Of a DNA stretch of 64,000 nucleotides, positions 18,068-25,796 are shown one piece after another. The first letter of the stretch is position 1. Every line of letters starts with the position of its first letter. A program made the translations under genes and the position numbers. Source of the DNA: Franzmannia qiaohouensis (GTDB lineage Bacteria > Pseudomonadota > Gammaproteobacteria > Pseudomonadales > Halomonadaceae); NCBI RefSeq assembly GCF_031451695.1, contig NZ_JARWAM010000003.1, positions 1 to 64,000 of the forward strand, in the 5' to 3' direction. The notes beneath the pieces are model-generated. The model saw nothing but the letters and a program-made list of their open reading frames with translations, was not told the origin of the DNA and did not search any database.

Positions 18068-18622
18068 TCAGTGTCTTGGCATGACGCTGAGCGCCTCGAG
18101 CTCTCGGCGCACATAGGGTCGATAGTAGTGGTCCAGAGCCAGCTGCAGCCGCAGGCCTGCCGCCCGCTCGCGAAGCCAGCGCGCTGAACTGAAATTATCG
18201 GCCAGGGCAATCTCCTCTCTGGCCCGCTGCTCCAGTGCCTGCTCGCGCTCGCGTAGCGCAGACGCTTCCTGAACGGTGGGCGGCATGAGCCACTCGAAGG
18301 CACCCGTCGTAAAGCGCGCTGCTGCCACAAGGCGACCGTACCGGTCTCGCACCTCGGCGTGAGACAGCATGACCTCCGGGCCGATATGCGCCAGAAGGTC
18401 GGGCTCTGCATGGACGATCTCGGTGACCGTCGCAAAGCTGCCAGCGTCGATGACGGTTGTCTCCTCGAACCAGGGGTCCGAGGGAGCGGTATCGTCATAC
18501 TCCCAGCGCGTGCCATGCACCGTGAGACGAAACTGCTCGCGCAGCACCGTCTCCCGAATCAGCGCACCTTCGACCGCATAGGGGTTGGGGACAAAGTGTT
18601 CCATCGTGGTTCTCCCGTTCAT
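18068..18622 (-). CDS. Hypothetical ICE protein downstream of leader hairpin A
   Basis: 184 residues from ATG 18622, or 178 from ATG 18604; both have a purine-rich site upstream. The sequence is soluble and acidic with no domain I recognise. The C-terminal half is predicted helical (LREREQALEQRAREEIAL). It ends just before the terminator at 18,026. Its mRNA leader carries a copy of the hairpin family described at 18,644. Confidence 0.65.
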   Translation of the reverse strand: MNGRTTMEHFVPNPYAVEGALIRETVLREQFRLTVHGTRWEYDDTAPSDPWFEETTVIDAGSFATVTEIVHAEPDLLAHIGPEVMLSHAEVRDRYGRLVAAARFTTGAFEWLMPPTVQEASALREREQALEQRAREEIALADNFSSARWLRERAAGLRLQLALDHYYRPYVRRELEALSVMPRH

Positions 18623-18643
18623 GACAACTCCGGGGAGAACCTT

Positions 18644-18672
18644 CCCAGCGGGGAGGCATTTCCCCGGCTGGG
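18644..18672 (-). promoter_or_regulatory. Leader hairpin, copy A
   Basis: Outer stem CCCAGC/GCTGGG and inner stem GGGGA/TCCCC enclose a 6-base loop GGCATT, followed on the plus strand by GGGTGG. It lies in the 5' leader of the gene starting at 18622/18604. It is one of four similar structures, each 29-47 bases before a start codon. Confidence 0.75.
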
Positions 18673-18690
18673 TGGCGATGAGTAATGTGG

Positions 18691-18774
18691 TTAGTCGAGG
18701 GGCAGGCCTGGCCATTTACCCCCGTGAGTCAGGATGAGCCGGATGCTGCCATCCGGGTCGTCGTGGCGACTCAT
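18691..18774 (-). CDS. Putative 27-residue peptide coupled to the membrane-protein gene
   Basis: A short frame starting MSRHDDPDGSIRLIL and ending in TAA. Its ATG overlaps the upstream gene's stop as ATGA, and GGAGG lies five bases before it. That coupling and ribosome site are the only support. It has no hydrophobic segment and no recognised motif. Confidence 0.4.
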   Translation of the reverse strand: MSRHDDPDGSIRLILTHGGKWPGLPLD

Positions 18775-19130
18775 GATGACCTCCGGCACTCGTCGGCATC
18801 TTCACGCGCCTCGGTTCCGAGCCAGAGCGTCTCCTGATGCCAGGCCTTGAACGACACGGCACCGATTAGCTCTCCCATCACCAGCGATGGCCATGAGAGA
18901 TCAATGCCGAGTGCCTGCGTCAGCCCCAGAAGGCTCACTGCGCCGAGCAGCAGCCAAACGAAGCGTCGACCGGCTGGCAGGCTGCCAATGACGCAGAACG
19001 CACGATAGGTCAGCCAGAGCAGCGCCGGTACCCGAGCCTGTTGCTGCCAGTGGCGCATCTCGGTAGGTAGTGGCCTGGCTACCACCTCAAGTGAACGCAG
19101 TCGGGCCAGCTTGGATGTGATGGATTTCAC
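18771..19130 (-). CDS. Hypothetical two-pass membrane protein downstream of leader hairpin B
   Basis: 119 residues. It starts with GTG at 19130, preceded by AAGGAG six bases upstream. Two hydrophobic stretches (about 36-50 and 57-75) suggest a small inner-membrane protein with cytoplasmic ends. I do not recognise the family. The leader carries hairpin copy B. Confidence 0.65.
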   Translation of the reverse strand: MKSITSKLARLRSLEVVARPLPTEMRHWQQQARVPALLWLTYRAFCVIGSLPAGRRFVWLLLGAVSLLGLTQALGIDLSWPSLVMGELIGAVSFKAWHQETLWLGTEAREDADECRRSS

Positions 19131-19167
19131 GGTGCTCTCCTTGTTGATATGTCGGGAGAGACACCTA

Positions 19168-19196
19168 CCCGTTGGGGAGGCGACTCCCCGACAGGG
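19168..19196 (-). promoter_or_regulatory. Leader hairpin, copy B
   Basis: CCC-GTT-GGGGA / TCCCC-GACA-GGG with loop GGCGAC. The inner stem is identical to copy A; the outer stem differs but still pairs with one bulge. GGGTGG follows. It is 38 bases before the GTG start at 19130. Confidence 0.75.
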
Positions 19197-19219
19197 TGGG
19201 TGAATGGAAACGCTGTGGA

Positions 19220-19753
19220 TCAGTGCATGGTCGACGAGTCAAAGGCGCCGACCGCGTCTACTACTTGGGCAGCGGCGTAGCCCTTGCCGGTTTTAGACGA
19301 CTCCGCTGAGGCAGCGGGTCTGTCATTACCAGCAGTCTGCTCGTCGCGGCGGGGCGCCTGGTAAACCATCTCGCCGTTCACCTTGATCCAGCTGATGAAC
19401 AGCAGGCGCGCCTTGAGACTGACGCCGGTCTGGCCAGCCTTGTCGCCTCTGGAGTAGACGAAGGTGTCCGTCCAGAGGTCGCCCAGCTTGAAGCCCACCA
19501 GCACCTTGCGGCCCTGATATACCGCCTGGCGGCAGCGTTTGACGAGCGCTTCAGCCTCACGGCCGCTGATCCGGCAGTCGAAGCGGGTATAGCCCACATC
19601 GTCAGCGGGGCCGTTGAGGGCGGCGATATCGCAGGCCCAGAACGCGTCTCCACGCTTCGGCCTGACCTCTCGGATGCGGTTGAGATAGCCAAGGCCGGTG
19701 ATATGCAGGTCGAAGAAGCCAGTGGTGGCACTCTGGTGAGTGGAGTTCGTCAT
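19220..19753 (-). CDS. STY4534-family ICE replication-associated protein (DUF3577)
   Basis: 177 residues from ATG 19753, with GAGGAG upstream. The DUF3577 signature is visible: FFDLHITGLGYLNRIREV near the start, then WACDIAALNG and FDCRISG. The family is linked to the replication/maintenance module of SPI-7- and PFGI-1-class elements; its binding partner is not known. The leader carries hairpin copy C. Confidence 0.88.
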   Translation of the reverse strand: MTNSTHQSATTGFFDLHITGLGYLNRIREVRPKRGDAFWACDIAALNGPADDVGYTRFDCRISGREAEALVKRCRQAVYQGRKVLVGFKLGDLWTDTFVYSRGDKAGQTGVSLKARLLFISWIKVNGEMVYQAPRRDEQTAGNDRPAASAESSKTGKGYAAAQVVDAVGAFDSSTMH

Positions 19754-19800
19754 GGAGTGTCTCCTCGGTGGGTTGCAGTGTGCGCCCGGAAGACACTCGC

Positions 19801-19834
19801 CCCCTCTGGGAAGTCGAGTGGCTTCCCGGGTGGG
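19801..19834 (-). promoter_or_regulatory. Leader hairpin, copy C
   Basis: The inner stem is GGGAAG/CTTCCC, a compensatory change from the GGGGA/TCCCC of the other copies, with an 8-base loop. The outer CCC/GGG and trailing GGGTGG are kept. It lies 48 bases before the DUF3577 start. Confidence 0.7.
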
Positions 19835-19858
19835 CAAGGGGTGGTTTCAGACGCTGGC

Positions 19859-20134
19859 TCAGCCCATCAGCACGCAGTGGTGCCGAGCGCCCGCCAGGTG
19901 GGTGTGGCAGCAGTCGCAGGATGAGGTCGAGAACGCTTCGTCGTGCTCGCTATCGCCGACGACGAGGGTGTTCCCGTCGCGCTGCGCTGCGTAGATGGAA
20001 TCACGCACCTCCCTTTCACGGGCGGCAGCGCTCTCCTCATCCAGGAAGTGATCCAGCCCGGTGGCATCGTCATTGGCGATGATCATCAGGCAGTCGTCAC
20101 AGACCATGACATGGTCGTCGACAATCGTGGCCAT
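19859..20134 (-). CDS. Small Cys-rich ICE protein with CDCC motif
   Basis: 91 residues from ATG 20134, preceded by GGAGG. A CDDC pair near residues 12-15 and the C-terminal CDCCHTHLAGARHHC suggest a metal-binding fold. Proteins ending in CDCCxxxLAGxRH are common in integrative elements and phages but, as far as I know, uncharacterised. The leader carries hairpin copy D. Confidence 0.75.
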   Translation of the reverse strand: MATIVDDHVMVCDDCLMIIANDDATGLDHFLDEESAAAREREVRDSIYAAQRDGNTLVVGDSEHDEAFSTSSCDCCHTHLAGARHHCVLMG

Positions 20135-20163
20135 GAGGCCTTCCTCCAGGTTCCAGGGGGTCC

Positions 20164-20196
20164 GCCCCCTGGGGAGGCATCTCCCCGAATGGGTGG
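20164..20196 (-). promoter_or_regulatory. Leader hairpin, copy D
   Basis: GGGGA/TCCCC inner stem with loop GGCATC and an outer CCC/GGG pairing, followed by GGGTGG. It lies 30 bases before ATG 20134. It is the first of the four copies in the direction of transcription. Confidence 0.72.
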
Positions 20197-20957
20197 TAAT
20201 CGCAGTGGCATCCAGCCCGAATGGGCGGCCTCGTCTCGGGATGCGCGAGGCCTTGGGAGATGGCGTACCGCCAAGCGGCGCACCCTTGAAACGCCTGGGT
20301 GCCTGGGGTGTCTCGGTTGGAGCCGGTCGAGACCACCGGGCCGCCAGCGGCGGCACTTGCCCGCTGGGAGGCTGCTCACTGCTTCGGCAGCGTCTCCTCG
20401 ATATCCCCACTCGCAAGACGCGGCACGCCACGTCTTGGGATTGAAGACCATAGAGGGCATCAACAGGGTCGTCGCCGTATCGACAAGTACCAGGATGTCC
20501 GCCATGCAACTGGAGCCAAGGCATGTCCCTCGTTGCCATGCTTCGCTCACGGTGGCACCCGAATCTCTTCGCGGACGCATTCGGTCGATCAAGCACAGAT
20601 CCCTGTACAAAGGGCTCCCGTTGGTGATGCGGCGGGCTCCGCAGAAGGGCAGGCGTTTCCAGCGTGGAAACGTCAACCGGCCTGGCCGCTACCCTGGATC
20701 AAGGTAGCCGGCAGGCCGGTCGTCGTATGAGAGAGGTGGCCAACCAACCAAGCTGGCCTGAGATAAAGGAGCCTCGTATCCCGGTGGAAGCAATGAAGTC
20801 AGTGGCTCTGGCTTCAAAGGTAGGGAATGGGACGCGACAGTCTCGCGAGGCGCTGTCGCTTTGGGGGATTGAGCGTTAGCGCTCAAAGGGCGTTGCGTGA
20901 TGACCGTCAGCAACCAACGGGGTACGGCTCTCATTATTGAGCCTACCCCTCTTAGGG
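20197..20957. other. Gene-poor 760-bp interval of the ICE
   Basis: No frame here has a convincing ribosome site or recognisable product. Two hairpins stand out: CGTTTCCA/TGGAAACG (20,654-20,672) and TTGAGCG/CGCTCAA (20,869-20,886). The interval separates topB from the four hairpin-led genes and should contain their promoter. It could also hold an origin of transfer or a small RNA, but nothing seen decides this. Confidence 0.5.
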
Positions 20958-22850
20958 TCAAGATGATGACGCCCTGCGCCGGCTTCCGGCGCCTTTTCCT
21001 GGCGTCTTGTTCTTTGGCTGAGGCATCGTCACCGTAGACTCTCGCGCATGCTGCACCAGCTTCTCCACCATGCCGGCCTGACGGCCCATGAACTCTTGCA
21101 GCGCCAGGCGCCCTGCCGCTACGTCATCCAACGCCTGTTCCCAGAGCGCCGTCATGCCGGGATTGGTGATGACGGTAGGCAGCGCATCGATCAGCTGCTG
21201 ACCGGTCGGCGTCGAGACCAGGGCACGCTTCTGCCGCTTGATGAAGCCCCGCTTCAGCAGGGTCTCGATGATGCCGGCTCGCGTTGCCTCGGTGCCGATC
21301 CCAGCTGTCTCCTTGAGACGCGCCTTCAGGCGCTCGTCTTTCACGAACCGAGCGGCATGCTTCATGGCGGCGACCAGGGTGCCCTCGGTGAAGGGCTTGG
21401 GCGGTGTCGTCTGCTTGGCCAGCACCTCAAGCTGACCAGCCTGGCAGCACTCCCCCTCGCTCAGCGACGGCAGCGGGAACGCTTCCCGCTCCTCTTCACC
21501 CTCCTCTCCAACCGCCGACCGGGGAAAGAGTTCGCGCCACCCTTCCACACGCACCTGCCGCCCTGAGGCCACAAACGCTTCGCCCTCCAGGTCCACTCGC
21601 AGATCGGTCCGATCGTACTCATGAGCCGGCAGAAACTGGGCCAGGTAGTGGCGACGAATCAGGTCGTAGACGTTGCGTTCGGCATCGCTCAACTTGGTCA
21701 GGTCACAGGCTGCCGTCGGGTTGATGCCGTGGTGGGCAGTAATCTTGCTGTCGTTCCAGACACGGCTCTTGCGGCTCGTGTCCAGGCGCTGGCGAAGCGC
21801 CGACAGCGCCTCATCCGAGCGCAGCAGCAACGTCACGATGCGCTCGGCATCCTCGCGCTGCGACTCCGGCAGATACCGGCAGTCAGTACGGGGATAGCTG
21901 GTCGCCTTATGGACTTCGTAGAGTGCCTGGGCGATGTCCAGTACCTGCTGGGCACCGTAACCAAAGCGGCGCGACGCTTCCTGCTGCAGCGATGAGAGAT
22001 CCATCACCAGTGGCGCCGCCTCCTTCTTGCGACTCGTCTCGAGGTGGCTGACACGTCCCTGCTGCCCAGTCGCCCGCTGAGCCAATGATCGGGCGGCTTC
22101 CTCGCTGACGCAGGGCCCCACGGCGTCCTGGATCGAGGCATCACTCGGCTGCCACTTCGCCTGAAAGGTCCCGCCCGACGCCTGCAGATGCGCCACGACT
22201 TCCCAGAAGGGCTGGGGAACGAAGTTGGCAATCTCCCGGTCGCGATCCACGACCAGGCGCAGCGCAGGCGTCTGTACACGTCCCACCGAGAGCACTCCCT
22301 GATGGCCCTGTCGCTGGGCCAGCACCGTATAGGCCCGGGTTAGATTCATCCCGACCAGCCAATCGGCCCGGCTACGCCCGAGCCCAGCCAGATACAGCGG
22401 GTATGTCGCCTCGCCTGGCCTGATGTCGGCCAGAGCCTTGCGGATCGAGGCATCATCCAGGGCCGAGAGCCACAGGCGGGCGACCTTCCCCCGATAGCCG
22501 CAGTAATCCAAGATTTCGCGGGCGATGGTTTCCCCTTCGCGGTCGGCATCGGTGGCAACCACCACTTCACTCGCCTGGCCCAGCAGCTTCTTCACCACTC
22601 CGAACTGCTTGCGGCCGCTCTTCTTGATCTCCACCTTCCAGGTCGAAGGCAGAATCGGCAGCGCTTCCAGCGACCAGCGCTTGAGCGCCGGGTCGTACTG
22701 CTCCGGCGGGGCCTGCTCGAGCAGGTGCCCGAACCCCCAGGTCACGACACACCCCTCGCCCTTCAGGAATCCCTCGCTGCGCTGGCCGGCACCAATCACG
22801 CGGGCAATATCTCGGGCCTGCGAAGGCTTCTCGCACAGGAATAGACGCAT
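20958..22850 (-). CDS. topB: DNA topoisomerase III of the ICE
   Basis: 630 residues from ATG 22850, preceded by GGGAGG. A type IA topoisomerase: Toprim domain with FLCEKPSQA at the start and DADREGE near 105-111, and the active-site tyrosine in ATSYPRTDCRYLPES near residue 320. The C-terminus is basic and lacks zinc fingers. ICEs of this class carry their own TopB, probably to resolve intermediates of element replication or transfer. Confidence 0.93.
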   Translation of the reverse strand: MRLFLCEKPSQARDIARVIGAGQRSEGFLKGEGCVVTWGFGHLLEQAPPEQYDPALKRWSLEALPILPSTWKVEIKKSGRKQFGVVKKLLGQASEVVVATDADREGETIAREILDYCGYRGKVARLWLSALDDASIRKALADIRPGEATYPLYLAGLGRSRADWLVGMNLTRAYTVLAQRQGHQGVLSVGRVQTPALRLVVDRDREIANFVPQPFWEVVAHLQASGGTFQAKWQPSDASIQDAVGPCVSEEAARSLAQRATGQQGRVSHLETSRKKEAAPLVMDLSSLQQEASRRFGYGAQQVLDIAQALYEVHKATSYPRTDCRYLPESQREDAERIVTLLLRSDEALSALRQRLDTSRKSRVWNDSKITAHHGINPTAACDLTKLSDAERNVYDLIRRHYLAQFLPAHEYDRTDLRVDLEGEAFVASGRQVRVEGWRELFPRSAVGEEGEEEREAFPLPSLSEGECCQAGQLEVLAKQTTPPKPFTEGTLVAAMKHAARFVKDERLKARLKETAGIGTEATRAGIIETLLKRGFIKRQKRALVSTPTGQQLIDALPTVITNPGMTALWEQALDDVAAGRLALQEFMGRQAGMVEKLVQHARESTVTMPQPKNKTPGKGAGSRRRASSS

Positions 22851-22952
22851 TGGCACACCTCCCTCATAAGCGTGGAGGGCAGCATGGCAAGGCAGTGAGA
22901 GGGAGCGAAGCAAGAAAGGGAACATCAGCGATAGGGCTTTGCACCGCCGTCT

Positions 22953-23177
22953 TCAGGGGTTAGCCATCAGCTCGGCGACGTCCATCACGTCGCCCAGGAA
23001 AAACAGCATCTGAGTGCCGGATGAGCCGGCGCCTCTGACAATGGGCTGGGGTGGCGCATGGCCGCGCAAATCGCGGCCATGCCGAAGGGCATCCTTGAGC
23101 TCGGTCACACGGACGCCCAGCAGCTGAGCCGCGTGGCCAATGCCGATCCGCTCTTGTCTCAGTGCTGGCGATGTCAC
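22953..23177 (-). CDS. Small putative DNA-binding protein of the ICE maintenance module
   Basis: 74 residues from a GTG at 23177, preceded by GAGGAGGG. The segment IGHAAQLLGVRVTELKDALRHG resembles a helix-turn-helix of excisionase/AlpA type. The C-terminus (FFLGDVMDVAELMA) is reminiscent of those small regulators. Assignment rests on this alone. Confidence 0.55.
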   Translation of the reverse strand: MTSPALRQERIGIGHAAQLLGVRVTELKDALRHGRDLRGHAPPQPIVRGAGSSGTQMLFFLGDVMDVAELMANP

Positions 23178-23197
23178 CGAATTCCCTCCTCTCTACG

Positions 23198-23785
23198 CTA
23201 ACGGAGCACCATGCGGAAACGCTCCTCGAGCGCCTCACCCATGGCATCACCATCGTACCCGGCATTGGTCGTCGGCAGGTACTCAACGTTGATGCGAGAG
23301 CCGCTGCCGTCGCGCTGGATTTGTGCCTTCAGCACCAGGGAGTGCTCGGCACCGTTGACGGTCTGCCTGGCATAGTCACTCATCTGATAGAAGGCGCCGG
23401 GCGTGGCATCGAAGTGCCAGGCGTTGTCCATCATCGCCCACTGGTCAGAGTTGCTGTTCGGGTTGAAGTCCGCCTCGGAGCGGAATCCGAACTCGGAACG
23501 CACCCGAGCATAGGCCGTATCCACATCCAGCGGCGACGCCATGCTGAAACGCCCATGCCGGCTGCTTGCCGATACCTCCTGGCCGCTGCTGGCTGCCACA
23601 GCCTCCTCGTCGATAGCAGGCTGCTGCTCGGGATCGTAGTTGATCGGCTCCCCGGTCACCGGGTTGTTGATGCAGGTCAGGCAGCGGCCTTGAGAGTAGA
23701 GATGGTCCTGTGTGGTACAGCCCGCTGCCAGCACCGCAGCAGCACCCAGGCCCATCCAGCACAGCACCCTCCTGGCTCCCTTCAT
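23198..23785 (-). CDS. ICE-associated lipoprotein of unknown function
   Basis: 195 residues from ATG 23785, with AAGGAGGAG just upstream. A signal peptide with lipobox LAAGC is followed by CLTCINNPVTG and a C-terminal globular part. It lies between the ssb and topB genes, where comparable ICEs also encode a lipoprotein. Role unknown. Confidence 0.7.
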   Translation of the reverse strand: MKGARRVLCWMGLGAAAVLAAGCTTQDHLYSQGRCLTCINNPVTGEPINYDPEQQPAIDEEAVAASSGQEVSASSRHGRFSMASPLDVDTAYARVRSEFGFRSEADFNPNSNSDQWAMMDNAWHFDATPGAFYQMSDYARQTVNGAEHSLVLKAQIQRDGSGSRINVEYLPTTNAGYDGDAMGEALEERFRMVLR

Positions 23786-23822
23786 CGCTCTCCTCCTTGA
23801 TTCATCCATGATCACTCAGCGG

Positions 23823-24257
23823 CTAGTCCCCGTAGCCTTCCTGGCTGGCCCCCGGGCCACTGGCATACTGCTCAGCCGGCTGCTGATGGCTATGGGGGGT
23901 ATCCATGATTACCTGAGCTACCCGATGAGGCAAGATGGCCACTCGCTCAGCCTGTACCTTGAAGGCCGTGCGCGTCTCGCCGTTCTGCTCCCAGCTGTCC
24001 TGAATCATCTTGCCCACCACCACGACCCGCATCCCTCGCTGATACAACCGCGACCAGCGCTCTGCTTCCCGGTGCCACCACTCCACGTCTGCCCAGAAAC
24101 CACCGCGATCCACGACCTCTCCGTCCTTGGGGACCAGGTTATCGAACCGCACATTGAGCCTTAGCAGCGTGCGGGGCGGCTGGTTGTCACGCACGGGGAA
24201 GGTCCGAACCTCCGGATCGCTGCCGATATTCCCCTCGCCGTAGAAGCGTGTGCCCAT
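23823..24257 (-). CDS. ssb: ICE single-stranded DNA-binding protein
   Basis: 144 residues. An OB-fold SSB-like sequence: GEGNIGSDPEVRTF near the N-terminus, DVEWWHREAERWSRLYQRGMRVVVVGK in the middle and FKVQAERVAILP at the end of the fold. The C-terminal tail is acidic but lacks the canonical DDIPF of housekeeping SSB. It probably protects single-stranded DNA during element replication and transfer. Confidence 0.85.
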   Translation of the reverse strand: MGTRFYGEGNIGSDPEVRTFPVRDNQPPRTLLRLNVRFDNLVPKDGEVVDRGGFWADVEWWHREAERWSRLYQRGMRVVVVGKMIQDSWEQNGETRTAFKVQAERVAILPHRVAQVIMDTPHSHQQPAEQYASGPGASQEGYGD

Positions 24258-24275
24258 GGGTATCCTCCTTGGTCG

Positions 24276-24746
24276 TTATCGCTGAAATGAGACAGCATGC
24301 TCGATATCGGCCAGCGCCTTGCCGATTCGCTTGATCGACCAGTTGATCGTGGCCGCCTTGGCATTGAACACGCAGCGCTGCACCTCGAGATCAATGACGG
24401 ACTGCCGCATCGCCTCGGATATGTCGTCACGAGACAGGAACGCTTCCAGCAGCCAAAGCCCCATGCTTCTCTGCCTGTTATCGCGCCACTGCAGGGTTCT
24501 GGCTGGGATGCCTGACTTACCCCATGGGGTAAGCCAGAGGTCGGTCGATTTCAGCAAGCCGCCATTCGCTTGAGATGCCATATCGATCGCCTCTTGCCGC
24601 GCCGCTCTTGCCGCCTCTTCCAGCTCGTCACGGAGCCGAATCAGCTCCCCCTTACCCTTAAAGGGTTTTAAAAAACCCTTTGCGTAGCTGTTGAATGCGT
24701 CTTTGCCATAGCTATTCGATGCGCTACTCACCCTGCCCCCCCTCAT
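24276..24746 (-). CDS. DUF3158 family ICE protein
   Basis: 156 residues, basic N-terminus and helical body (LIRLRDELEEAARAARQEAIDMA). Sequence and position between ssb and the PFL_4669-family gene match DUF3158. Function unknown. Its start lies directly after the palindromic repeat array (24,781-24,973), so the array may be its control region. Confidence 0.8.
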   Translation of the reverse strand: MRGGRVSSASNSYGKDAFNSYAKGFLKPFKGKGELIRLRDELEEAARAARQEAIDMASQANGGLLKSTDLWLTPWGKSGIPARTLQWRDNRQRSMGLWLLEAFLSRDDISEAMRQSVIDLEVQRCVFNAKAATINWSIKRIGKALADIEHAVSFQR

Positions 24747-24780
24747 GCTCTTGTTGTGATGCCGGTGACATCACCACAGA

Positions 24781-24973
24781 CCTCCTCGGCACCGCCGCCC
24801 AAGTGATTCCAGTGGAATCACCCCGGAGACCTCCTCCGGCACCGCCGCCCAGGTGATTCCAGTGGAATCACCCCGAAGCCCTCTCGGCACCGCCGCCCCA
24901 GTGATTCCAGTGGAATCACCCCGGAGGCCTCCCCGGCACCACCGCCCAGGTGATTCCAGTGGAATCACTCCGG
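24781..24973. repeat. Four tandem roughly 50-bp repeats with a 19-bp palindromic core
   Basis: The perfect dyad GTGATTCCAGTGGAATCAC occurs at 24,803-24,821, 24,853-24,871, 24,901-24,919 and 24,950-24,968 (steps of 50, 48 and 49). The linkers are also conserved, with GGCACCGCCGCCCAG before and CCCGGAG after. The array lies between the PFL_4669-family and DUF3158 genes. Tandem repeats of about this length form the origin in the related plasmid/ICE pKLC102, so an origin or ParB/initiator site is plausible. Confidence 0.92.
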
Positions 24974-24985
24974 GAAGCCAAGCCG

Positions 24986-25714
24986 CTACTCCTCGGCGGA
25001 AGGGGCTTGGTCACTCTCCGCCTTGCTCCCACCACCGGCGACCTTGGACTCTCCCGGCTTGGAAATCGGCGGTGCAAACTCGCTGCGCCGCTTGCCGGAG
25101 AGCACGTCGTCAGGCAGTGCGCCGAACTTCTCGATGGCGTCTCGGGCCTTGGCATTGTTGGCGGCGAAGTCGTCCCGGGTGGCACCGCTGAAGCCCGGGT
25201 ACTTCTGGGTGCTCGCGCATAGGCTACGCAACAGGTGGCCACCGCCCCGGACGTACTCCTCCATCTGTCGCCGCCCAATCAGGGCGATATGGTGGGCAAG
25301 CATGACGCGCCTGACGAAGCGGTCGAAGTCGATCAGCAGGCGCAGGGCGAGCCATCCATGCTGACCGCCGGTATAGACAGGAATCTTCAAGGGTTGCTGA
25401 TTAAGGTTCTCCTCCACGTCTAGCTCTGGTGGAAGCTGTGCCATCAGGCTATCGAGCTCATGGAGACGCTGGTCCAGCTGAGTACGAGTCTCGGCAAGTT
25501 TGGCATCCAGCTGCAGCAGCCAGTGATCCGCATAGGGGTCATCCTTGGCTGCGTTCTGCTTGATCGCACCGCAGATCAGCAGGAACTGCCGCATGCCGAT
25601 TATCTGTGGGCGACCCGTCTCGACCCCACGGCCCTTCCAGATCCGTGCAGCGTGGTGGGTATGGAGCGTCAGTTCGATCTTGCTGCGCAGTGCTCCCAGG
25701 CGATCAACGGCCAT
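24986..25714 (-). CDS. ICE protein PFL_4669 family (TIGR03761)
   Basis: 242 residues. The family pattern is clear in LGALRSKIELTLHTHHAARIWKGR, PQIIGMRQFL and ADPYADHWLLQLDAKL-like segments. The C-terminal tail is Ser/Lys/Glu-rich. It belongs to the replication/maintenance module; molecular function unknown. GAGGA precedes ATG 25714. The repeat array begins 13 bases beyond its stop. Confidence 0.88.
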   Translation of the reverse strand: MAVDRLGALRSKIELTLHTHHAARIWKGRGVETGRPQIIGMRQFLLICGAIKQNAAKDDPYADHWLLQLDAKLAETRTQLDQRLHELDSLMAQLPPELDVEENLNQQPLKIPVYTGGQHGWLALRLLIDFDRFVRRVMLAHHIALIGRRQMEEYVRGGGHLLRSLCASTQKYPGFSGATRDDFAANNAKARDAIEKFGALPDDVLSGKRRSEFAPPISKPGESKVAGGGSKAESDQAPSAEE

Positions 25715-25796
25715 GGCGCGTCGTCCTCATGCTGATGTGTGTCTGCGGTATGGCAGGCACTGTCAATCAGTTGAGGTGGGGGGGACAGCGGAATTG

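Noticed and set aside
20664..20879. A 71-codon plus-strand gene
   Set aside because: No Shine-Dalgarno, no domain, and orientation opposite to every neighbouring ICE gene.
20689..20961. A 90-codon minus-strand frame after topB
   Set aside because: Pro/Ser-rich product without motif or ribosome site; overlaps two hairpins.
24781..24973. CRISPR array
   Set aside because: The linkers between the dyads are conserved rather than unique, only four copies exist, and no cas genes are nearby.
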